Assembly (NCBI GenBank): GCA_946641795.1
Contig: CAMPBZ010000030.1
Location: 1 to 9,914, forward strand
DNA length: 9,914 nucleotides
Origin: an uncultured Clostridia bacterium
Lineage (GTDB): Bacteria > Bacillota > Clostridia > Oscillospirales > CAG-272
Direction: 5' to 3'
This document shows, piece by piece, positions 1 to 4,357 of the stretch (positions within the stretch are counted from its first letter, which is position 1; every line of letters begins with the position of its first letter). The notes below the pieces were generated by a model. It worked only from the letters and a program-made list of their open reading frames with translations. It searched no databases and had not been told where the DNA came from. A program made the position numbers and the translations under genes.

Positions 1-344
1 CGCGCAGGAAAACAATGACGGCAAATTGAAGTTCGGCGCGCATCTGGGTTCTGATTCCCGCTATCAACACGGCTTGCATAGCGAGCGCGGGTTCGCATCT
101 TGCGTAGCAGGCACGGTGTCCGCTTGCGAGACACCTGCGCGACACAAAGATATTCGCCGCAGGCGAAATACCCGGCAGGGTTCTATCCAATCGAACCCGC
201 TCCTTTTGCCGCAAGGCAAAAGGAACGATGCGCGCAGGAAAACAATGACGGCAAATTGAAGTTCGGCGCGCATCTGGGTTCTGATGCCCCGCTATCAACG
301 CGGCTTGCATAGCAAGCGCGGGTTCGCATCTTGTGGAGCAGGCA
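1..344. repeat. Two copies of a ~110-bp direct repeat, 230-bp period
   Basis: Copy 1 spans about 1-113 and copy 2 about 231-344. Both begin with cgcgcaggaaaacaatgacg and stay nearly identical through the block reading gggttcgcatcttg, with one indel and a few substitutions. Copy 1 starts at the window edge, so the array may continue to the left. The material between the copies holds short hairpins. Open frames across it give repetitive low-complexity translations, no ribosome binding site is convincing, and the same peptide recurs in both copies only because the DNA repeats. I read this as a non-coding intergenic repeat, not a gene. I cannot assign it to a named repeat family. Confidence 0.8.
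153..224. repeat. Cluster of short perfect hairpins in the repeat spacer
   Basis: Three inverted repeats lie in series. TTCGCC/GGCGAA is at 153-158 and 162-167 with a GCA loop. GGGTTC/GAACCC is at 178-183 and 193-198. The perfect 10-bp stem tccttttgcc/ggcaaaagga is at 201-210 and 215-224, closed by a GCAA (GNRA-type) loop. None is followed by a T tract, so they are not standard terminators. Confidence 0.6.
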
Positions 345-354
345 TCGCTGTCGC

Positions 355-378
355 GGCGAGCCGCAAAAGCGGCTCGCC
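355..378. repeat. Perfect 10-bp hairpin with AAAA loop
   Basis: GGCGAGCCGC (355-364) and its exact complement GCGGCTCGCC (369-378) flank an AAAA loop. No T tract follows on either strand. It sits downstream of the minus-strand small membrane protein gene and at the border of the GC-rich repeat region. It may protect a 3' end, or it may belong to the repeat family at 1-344. Confidence 0.55.
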
Positions 379-384
379 GGTTAT

Positions 385-424
385 ATTATGCCGATATTTC
401 GGTCTACGGCATAATTTTATTTTT
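385..424 (+). terminator. Hairpin with T-rich tail, plus-strand oriented
   Basis: The 9-bp inverted repeat ATTATGCCG (385-393) / CGGCATAAT (407-415) is followed on the plus strand by a T-rich run (TTTATTTTTAG). This looks like an intrinsic terminator for plus-strand transcripts coming from the left repeat region. In the minus direction it lies just past the stop codon at 423 and lacks a T tract, so it is at best a weak terminator for that gene. Confidence 0.5.
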
Positions 425-752
425 AGTTCGTTTTACCTCTTTCGTTCATTTCAATAACCGCGTCGGTCCTGGTTATTGTAGGCGAAACTGCAAGTGCAGA
501 GAAAAACCAAGTTGCTGCGGCTAATACAATTCCTATAAGCCACCAAATAATTAAGCACAAAAATGCAGATTTGAGCCTCATTACACCGTAATAGTCAACA
601 CGATTACCGTAAGTGCTTGTGTAGTGTGTACCAAGCGCGGCAACATCGACAATCGACCACACAAACATAAGGAATAGAATTGTTGCCGCCAAAATCAACG
701 GCAAAAATCTGTAAATTGAGTAGAATTTTTTGTAATTCAAAAGTTTGTTCAT
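423..752 (-). CDS. Small two-helix membrane protein of unknown function (109 aa)
   Basis: The start is the ATG at 752-750. It follows GGAGG (765-761) with an 8-nt spacer. A longer frame extends upstream, but it runs through the promoter-proximal structured leader and its terminator, so I reject the longer form. The protein begins MNKLLNYKKFYSIYRF and has two hydrophobic segments, about residues 16-40 and 62-88. They are separated by a polar Tyr/Thr-rich stretch around residues 42-58, and the C-terminal tail is about 20 polar residues. I do not recognise the family and see no catalytic motif. The gene stands alone on its strand within an AT-rich stretch unlike the GC-rich DNA on either side, which suggests different ancestry. 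It is preceded by a strong promoter (940-968), a folded leader and an intrinsic terminator ending about 10 nt before its ribosome binding site. Expression therefore probably depends on terminator read-through or RNA processing. Confidence 0.7.
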   Translation of the reverse strand: MNKLLNYKKFYSIYRFLPLILAATILFLMFVWSIVDVAALGTHYTSTYGNRVDYYGVMRLKSAFLCLIIWWLIGIVLAAATWFFSALAVSPTITRTDAVIEMNERGKTN

Positions 753-769
753 AAGGAATTCCTCCAAAA

Positions 770-802
770 AAATAAAAAGTGCGCCAACCGAAGTCAGCGC
801 AC
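770..802 (-). terminator. Intrinsic terminator in the leader, UUCG tetraloop
   Basis: On the minus strand GTGCGCTGAC (802-793) pairs with GTTGGCGCAC (788-779) in a 10-bp stem with two G-U pairs, capped by a C(UUCG)G tetraloop. The T run TTTTTATTTTTTT (778-766) follows. The T run is directly joined to the GGAGG ribosome binding site of the 109-aa gene. This is a textbook terminator by structure, in the position of an attenuator. Confidence 0.85.
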
Positions 803-933
803 CGAAAAACACATAACTCCGATTGCTGCGACACAACTTTGAACAGTCCACAAGAGAAAGCCAAAATGGAGAATGTGCTTTTACCGTCAAATAAAAACAC
901 TTTCCCTGTGAACTGTATATTAAGTTGTGTCGC
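774..933 (-). ncRNA. Candidate structured small RNA or regulatory leader
   Basis: The RNA is predicted to start near 933, 7 nt after the -10 box, exactly at the base of a long stem. P1 is a perfect 13-bp pairing of TGCGACACAACTT (934-922) with AAGTTGTGTCGCA (839-827). P2 pairs 916-900 with 860-843 over 17 bp, with one bulged U and two G-U pairs. P3 pairs about 899-892 with 883-876, leaving an 8-nt loop. The unpaired 14-nt ATTCTCCATTTTGG (874-861) sits between P3 and P2. A linker of about 24 nt follows, then the terminator at 802-779. No T-box, known riboswitch core, 6S or SRP signature is evident to me. It may be a free small RNA of about 160 nt, an attenuator for the downstream membrane protein, or both. 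Confidence 0.6.
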
Positions 934-939
934 AAATTC

Positions 940-968
940 ATTTTAGCATAAAAATATTGTAAAGTCAA
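940..968 (-). promoter_or_regulatory. Strong sigma-70/sigma-A-type promoter
   Basis: On the minus strand the -35 is TTGACT (968-963) and the -10 is TAAAAT (945-940), with a 17-bp spacer. Upstream of it (about 991-1030) lies a very AT-rich tract with a 10-bp AT inverted repeat (TTTTAATTTT/AAAATTAAAA), compatible with an UP-like element. It drives the structured RNA and the small membrane protein. Confidence 0.8.
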
Positions 969-1060
969 TATAAACAGAGAATATTAACCCCATTTTTGAA
1001 AATTTTTTAATTTTAATATAAAAATTAAAAGAGAACGTAACATTTTCATATTAATATCCA

Positions 1061-1089
1061 AAAAGAAGACCGCCCGTGGGCGGTCTTCT
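1061..1089 (-). terminator. Terminator of the nucleotidyltransferase gene
   Basis: AGAAGACCGCCC (1064-1075) is the exact complement of GGGCGGTCTTCT (1078-1089). Read on the minus strand, the stem is followed by TTCTTTTTGG. It begins 7 nt past the stop codon at 1096-1098. Confidence 0.85.
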
Positions 1090-1095
1090 AAAAAT

Positions 1096-1983
1096 CTATC
1101 CCAGCACTTCCGGGTACGCGCCGGTTTGGTGCAATCTTTTCAGTTCTTCCATAACCGCCGCGCGGTCTTCCTGATAGGTCAGGCCGAACCACCGGTCGGG
1201 CGAAGCCTCGGCTTTTACCGCCAACCTTCCCTGCCGGAGCAGATCGTCCACCATCACGGGCAACAGGCATTCGGCTTTCAGCTCGCCGGGGCCAAGGCCT
1301 TTCAAAAAGCCCTCAAAATAGGCTTGCATTACCGGGACAAACACCGGGTGGAAGCCCCAAATGTTCATTGAAACGACCTCGTTTCCCGAAAGCGCGCCGG
1401 CATCGGACACAACGCTTCCCGCCGGGGTGTAGTGGATATTTTTGGTTTCCGCCACCGCTTGAAGAAGTCCGCCCTCAATTTTGCAAATTCCGCGGGTCAC
1501 CCCGCCGTTTGGGCTCATCGTGTTGCCGAGAATATAAGGAACCATCACTCCCTCGCCCGCGGTTTTCAGGCCGCCGAGCATCCGGGCAAGAATGCGGTAG
1601 GCCGCTTTGCCGTAATAATCGTCGGCGTTGACGGTTGCAAACGGCGAATGGAGATATTCCTTTGCCGCAAGGACGGCGTGCACCGTTCCAAACGGCTTTT
1701 GGCGCTCCGCGGGGATGGAATAGAACGCCGGAATGGTGCCGTAATCCTGCACGGCGTAGTCAAACCGGACGCCTGCATATTTGCCCGCGAATTTTGCCTT
1801 GACTTCCTCCACCATTTCGGCTTTCAAAATGAAAACAATATGGTCAAATCCCGCCGAAATCGCGTCAAAAATAGAGTATTCCATTAAAAATTCGCCGTTC
1901 GGCCCAACGCCGGAAATTTGTTTGTTGCCGCCGAACCGACTACCCAATCCTCCCGCGAGGACCACAAGCGTTGCTTTGCTCAT
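1096..1983 (-). CDS. NTP-transferase (sugar-1-phosphate nucleotidyltransferase-like) protein
   Basis: This 295-aa cytosolic protein matches the nucleotidyl transferase fold (PF00483 type), whose members transfer a nucleotide to a sugar or alcohol phosphate to give an activated donor. The N-terminal nucleotide-binding loop is LAGGLGSRFGG (residues 9-19), a variant of the family GxGxRxxP signature, with NKQI following. GTVHAV (99-104) and NADDYYG (119-125) fit the substrate and metal-binding segments, the Asp pair being typical for Mg2+. SMNIWGF (205-211) and WFGLTYQED (265-273) close the catalytic domain. There is no C-terminal left-handed beta-helix, so it is not of the GlmU or GlgC-long type. 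The length suits single-domain members. The start ATG follows AAAGGAAA at about 9 nt. It is monocistronic, with its own promoter (2026-2054) and terminator. The sugar and nucleotide specificity cannot be read from the sequence; teichoic-acid-like, capsule or compatible-solute roles are all possible. Confidence 0.85.
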   Translation of the reverse strand: MSKATLVVLAGGLGSRFGGNKQISGVGPNGEFLMEYSIFDAISAGFDHIVFILKAEMVEEVKAKFAGKYAGVRFDYAVQDYGTIPAFYSIPAERQKPFGTVHAVLAAKEYLHSPFATVNADDYYGKAAYRILARMLGGLKTAGEGVMVPYILGNTMSPNGGVTRGICKIEGGLLQAVAETKNIHYTPAGSVVSDAGALSGNEVVSMNIWGFHPVFVPVMQAYFEGFLKGLGPGELKAECLLPVMVDDLLRQGRLAVKAEASPDRWFGLTYQEDRAAVMEELKRLHQTGAYPEVLG

Positions 1984-2025
1984 ACGCGCTATTTCCTTTC
2001 AATCTTGGGGATTTTGGTCTTCTTT

Positions 2026-2054
2026 ATTGTACCATCTTCCGGCGGTTTTGTCAA
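2026..2054 (-). promoter_or_regulatory. Promoter of the nucleotidyltransferase gene
   Basis: On the minus strand -35 TTGACA (2054-2049) and -10 TACAAT (2031-2026) are separated by 17 bp. This leaves a short 5' leader of about 35 nt before the ATG at 1983. It is divergent from the tRNA promoter at 2159-2187. Confidence 0.85.
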
Positions 2055-2103
2055 GTGCGGCAGCGCAAATACGCACCTCCTTTCGGAATACGGTTTTCCC
2101 CTT

Positions 2104-2135
2104 TTTTGCGCCCGGAAAGCGGCGCAAAACTTTTT
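2104..2135 (+). repeat. Perfect 9-bp hairpin between divergent promoters
   Basis: TTTTGCGCC (2104-2112) pairs with GGCGCAAAA (2121-2129) around an 8-nt loop, followed by CTTTTT on the plus strand. The shape is terminator-like, but no plus-strand gene lies upstream. It may be an operator, or it may insulate the tRNA promoter from stray transcription. The rest of the 1984-2204 gap holds only the two promoters. Confidence 0.5.
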
Positions 2136-2158
2136 GCAAAATAATTGGCGCAAACCTA

Positions 2159-2187
2159 TTGACAAAAAGGGCGCCCCGTGATATAAT
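2159..2187 (+). promoter_or_regulatory. Consensus promoter of the tRNA operon
   Basis: TTGACA (2159-2164) and TATAAT (2182-2187) are both exact consensus hexamers with a 17-bp spacer. The expected start near 2194 is about 11 nt before tRNA-Met. This strength is usual for stable-RNA promoters. Confidence 0.92.
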
Positions 2188-2204
2188 ATGAAAGCACGAT
2201 TAAC

Positions 2205-2281
2205 GGCGGGATAGCTCAGCTGGCTAGAGCAACCGGTTCATACCCGGTAGGTCATGGGTTCAAATCCAATTCCCGCTACCA
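2205..2281 (+). tRNA. tRNA-Met (anticodon CAT)
   Basis: A 77-nt cloverleaf with encoded CCA. The acceptor GGCGGGA (2205-2211) pairs with TCCCGCT (2271-2277), including a G-U first pair, and is followed by A73 and CCA. The anticodon stem ACCGG/CCGGT encloses TTCATAC, giving CAT. The initiator hallmarks (C1:A72 mismatch, three consecutive G-C pairs at the base of the anticodon loop) are absent, so it is elongator Met, or possibly a tRNA-Ile2 whose C34 becomes lysidine. The T stem ATGGG/CCAAT contains one G-A mismatch where a C would restore pairing. The gene is otherwise intact. Confidence 0.92.
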
Positions 2282-2283
2282 AC

Positions 2284-2358
2284 GGCCCGTTGGTCAAGAG
2301 GTTAAGACACCGCCCTTTCACGGCAGTAACAGCAGTTCGATTCTGCTACGGGTCACCA
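2284..2358 (+). tRNA. tRNA-Glu (anticodon TTC)
   Basis: A 75-nt cloverleaf two bases after tRNA-Met, in the same transcript. The acceptor GGCCCGT (2284-2290) pairs with ACGGGTC (2348-2354), then A73 and CCA are encoded. The anticodon loop CTTTCAC gives TTC. The T arm AGCAG-TTCGATT-CTGCT is perfect. The anticodon stem CCGCC/GGCAG has a C-A mismatch at pair 28:42, where a G would restore pairing. Confidence 0.92.
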
Positions 2359-2499
2359 GCGGGCAAGGCCCGCCTCCAATTCTCGGATGGCGTTTGGCTG
2401 TTGCCCAAGCTCACACCACGGCGGCAAAGTTCGGTTTTACACTTGACTTTGTCACCAGCGGGCAACGCCCGCCCCAAAATATGGGGTAGCGTTTGCCCA
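2352..2499 (+). repeat. Duplicated tRNA tail plus spacer element (47 nt, two copies)
   Basis: Copy A (2352-2398) starts inside the 3' end of tRNA-Glu, and copy B (2451-2497) lies 99 nt downstream. They align without gaps with about 9 mismatches in 47 positions. Both carry GTCACCA, a GCGGGC/GCCCGC hairpin with a 3-nt loop, a second small hairpin, and GCGTTTG. Differences in the second hairpin partly compensate on both sides. Copy B's GTCACCA looks like the 3' end of a lost tRNA gene. A CAAAGT/ACTTTG inverted repeat lies just before it (2425-2451). Confidence 0.65.
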
Positions 2500-2503
2500 T
2501 CCA

Positions 2504-2535
2504 AAAAATCCAAGCCCCCCGGCTTGGATTTTTTT
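2504..2535 (+). terminator. Terminator of the tRNA operon
   Basis: AAAAATCCAAGCC (2504-2516) pairs with GGCTTGGATTTTT (2521-2533) around a CCCC loop, running into a 7-T tract ending at 2535. It separates the tRNA unit from the metallopeptidase gene. Confidence 0.92.
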
Positions 2536-2606
2536 ATCCCGGCACGGCGCTTGTATTTTTTTTAGAAAGGAAGCCGCCTTTGGCGGCGCACGGAAGCACG
2601 GAAACA

Positions 2607-3392
2607 ATGGGCACAATTTTTTGGCATTTTATGGTACAGCTTACGGCAACCGCAGGCGTTTTTTGCGCGTGCGGGCTTGTCCTTTGGCTTTTGAACCGGT
2701 TGTTTTTCTTCCTGGTCGGCCGCAAAGGAAGAGCCGTTTGCATTGCTACGGGATTGATTGGAACCCCGATCCATGAATTGGGGCACGCTTTTTTCTGCCT
2801 GATCTTTTTCCATAAAATCAAGGAGATCAAGCTGTTCCAGCCCAACTCCCAGGACGGTACGCTGGGCTACGTTTCGCACTCCTACAACCCGAAAAACATT
2901 TACCAGCAGATTGGAAACTTCTTTATCGGCATTGGCCCCATTCTGTTTGGTACCGGCATTCTGGTTCTTTTGATGCGCTTTTGCATTCCCGGCGTCTTTT
3001 TTGGGTTCATTACGCAGGTTGGCAGTGCCTCTACCTCCAATTTGTTCCCCACCGTTCTTTCCGGAATGACGGTGCTGTTTAACCCAGTCAATTTTCAAAA
3101 CGGCCTGTTTTGGGTATTCTTTATTGTTGCCATTCTGATCACCCTACATATGAGTTTGAGTATGGCGGACGTAAAGGGCAGCGTGGTCGGCTTTTTATTC
3201 CTTGCCGTTTTTATGCTGCTTGTAAACATTGGCCTGTACTTTTTGCCCACCATTCAAAGCGCCGTTACCGTTACCTGCATTCGCATTGGGATCTTCTCGA
3301 TTTACTTTTTCTCCATTGCAATTGCCGTTTCCCTGGCGCTGAATTTGATTGCGCTGTTGGTAAAGCTGATTAAAAAGATTTTTATTCACTAA
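2607..3392 (+). CDS. Integral-membrane M50-like zinc metallopeptidase
   Basis: A 261-aa polytopic membrane protein. The zinc-binding motif HELGH (residues 56-60) lies in the hydrophobic context IGTPIHELGHAFF, as in site-2-protease (M50/M50B) families that cut substrates within the membrane. The DGTLGYVSHSYNP block (83-95) and the FFIGIGPILFG stretch (105-115) are likely conserved family features. SMADVKG (185-191) could supply the third metal ligand in place of the classical LDG, but that is inference. About six hydrophobic segments are visible. I use the ATG at 2607, with GGAAG 10 nt upstream. An in-frame TTG at 2580 has AGAAAGGAAG about 6-9 nt upstream and is a serious alternative; the longer frame from 2493 crosses the tRNA terminator and is rejected. 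The gene probably forms an operon with the YitT gene 65 nt downstream. Its substrate is unknown. Confidence 0.8.
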   Translation: MGTIFWHFMVQLTATAGVFCACGLVLWLLNRLFFFLVGRKGRAVCIATGLIGTPIHELGHAFFCLIFFHKIKEIKLFQPNSQDGTLGYVSHSYNPKNIYQQIGNFFIGIGPILFGTGILVLLMRFCIPGVFFGFITQVGSASTSNLFPTVLSGMTVLFNPVNFQNGLFWVFFIVAILITLHMSLSMADVKGSVVGFLFLAVFMLLVNIGLYFLPTIQSAVTVTCIRIGIFSIYFFSIAIAVSLALNLIALLVKLIKKIFIH

Positions 3393-3457
3393 AAACGTTC
3401 CGCTCAAAACGCGGCGCAGAACAATGAGTTTTTGAAGAAAGGACGGGTTCCCCGCAA

Positions 3458-4315
3458 ATGAAGCAAAAGCAGAATTGGAAACAGCTGACCATTACCGGTT
3501 TGTGCATTCTGATTGGCAACGCGCTGCTTGCCTTTGGCATTGCCGCCTTTATCCTCCCCCACGACATTCTCTCGGACGGCACCACCGGCATTGGTATTGC
3601 CCTGGGACGGATCTTTCCCGGCTTTGACCCCGCCCTTGCCATTTTGATTTTGAATATCCTCCTGCTTTTGTTCGGCCTTTGGGTGCTTGGCAAAAAGTTC
3701 TTTTTGACCACCATTGCCGGCTCGCTTTTGTACCCTCTCTTTCTGGCCGGATTTGAGCGCATTCCCGGCATTGGCACCCTGACCGATGATCCTACGCTTG
3801 CCGCCATTTCCGCCGGCCTGATTATTGGCGTTGGAATGGGGTTGACGATGCGCGTGGGCTCCTCGACCGGCGGTATGGATATTGTTGCGCTGATTGCCCA
3901 CCGCTGGTTTGGCCTGCCCATTTCCTGGATGGTAAACATTTTGGGCGTGCTGGTCATTGGCGCACAGGCCATCTGGTACCCGCAGCGGGCGTTACTCGGT
4001 TTTTTGGTGCTGATTTTGGAGTCCATTCTGATCGAACAGGTCATCATCGTCGGAAAAGCGCAGGTTCAGATTTTTGTGGTTTCCGACCATTATGAAGAGA
4101 TCCGTGAGGCGCTCTTACATTCGCTGAACGCCGGCGTTACGATGACGATGATTGAAACCGGGCATTTGGAGAAAAAGCAACAGGGCGTTCTCTGCGTCCT
4201 GCACCCCCGCAAACTGCACGAGGCAACCGAGCTGATCCGCAAGATGGACCCCGAAGCGTTTTTAACGGTTACGAAAATTCGCGAAGTCCACGGCCGCGGA
4301 TTTATTGAAGAATAA
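3458..4315 (+). CDS. YitT family membrane protein with DUF2179 domain
   Basis: A 285-aa protein typical in length of the Firmicutes YitT group. The N-terminal membrane domain has about five to six hydrophobic helices (roughly residues 12-33, 58-77, 82-100, 113-131, 157-172, 178-198). It carries the characteristic IL(S)DGTTGIGI segment (37-46) and GSSTGGMDI (134-142). The C-terminal soluble domain (about 201-280) is the DUF2179 alpha/beta domain, an ACT-like fold that probably binds a ligand. The transported molecule, if any, is not established. The ATG has AGAAAGGA (3436-3443) upstream with an unusually long 14-nt gap, but CGGG/CCCG (3444-3454) can fold in the gap and shorten it. It follows the metallopeptidase gene on the same strand and ends in a strong terminator. 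Confidence 0.9.
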   Translation: MKQKQNWKQLTITGLCILIGNALLAFGIAAFILPHDILSDGTTGIGIALGRIFPGFDPALAILILNILLLLFGLWVLGKKFFLTTIAGSLLYPLFLAGFERIPGIGTLTDDPTLAAISAGLIIGVGMGLTMRVGSSTGGMDIVALIAHRWFGLPISWMVNILGVLVIGAQAIWYPQRALLGFLVLILESILIEQVIIVGKAQVQIFVVSDHYEEIREALLHSLNAGVTMTMIETGHLEKKQQGVLCVLHPRKLHEATELIRKMDPEAFLTVTKIREVHGRGFIEE

Positions 4316-4317
4316 CG

Positions 4318-4357
4318 AAGAAGGAGCGAACGCGGCGCGTTCGCTCCTTCTTTTTTT
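4318..4357 (+). terminator. Strong terminator of the metallopeptidase-YitT unit
   Basis: A 16-bp perfect stem (4318-4333 with 4337-4352) with a GGC loop is followed by a T run to 4357. It lies 3 nt past the YitT stop. Its T tract overlaps the stop codon (4356-4358) of the converging minus-strand gene. In the minus direction the tail (TTCTTCGTTATT) is weaker, so termination of the opposing gene is probably partial. Confidence 0.9.

Noticed and set aside
26..312. Short plus-strand frames over the left repeat region, sharing a KFGAHLGSD-like peptide
   Set aside because: The shared peptide comes from the DNA direct repeat. No ribosome binding site, biased low-complexity content, and the frames run through perfect hairpins.
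1..380. CRISPR array
   Set aside because: The repeat is ~110 bp at 230-bp spacing with only two copies, far outside CRISPR repeat and spacer sizes, and no cas genes are present.
774..933. Interpretation of the structured RNA as 6S RNA or a T-box leader
   Set aside because: There is no central two-sided bubble of the 6S type and no conserved T-box sequence. The downstream gene is not an aminoacyl-tRNA or amino-acid gene.
753..968. N-terminal extension of the small membrane protein to 181 aa
   Set aside because: The extension overlaps the -35 box, the folded leader and an intrinsic terminator, while the ATG at 752 has an excellent GGAGG.
1432..1887. 151-aa plus-strand frame opposite the nucleotidyltransferase gene
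   Set aside because: It is the antisense of a gene with clear family motifs and has no recognisable domain or start signal.
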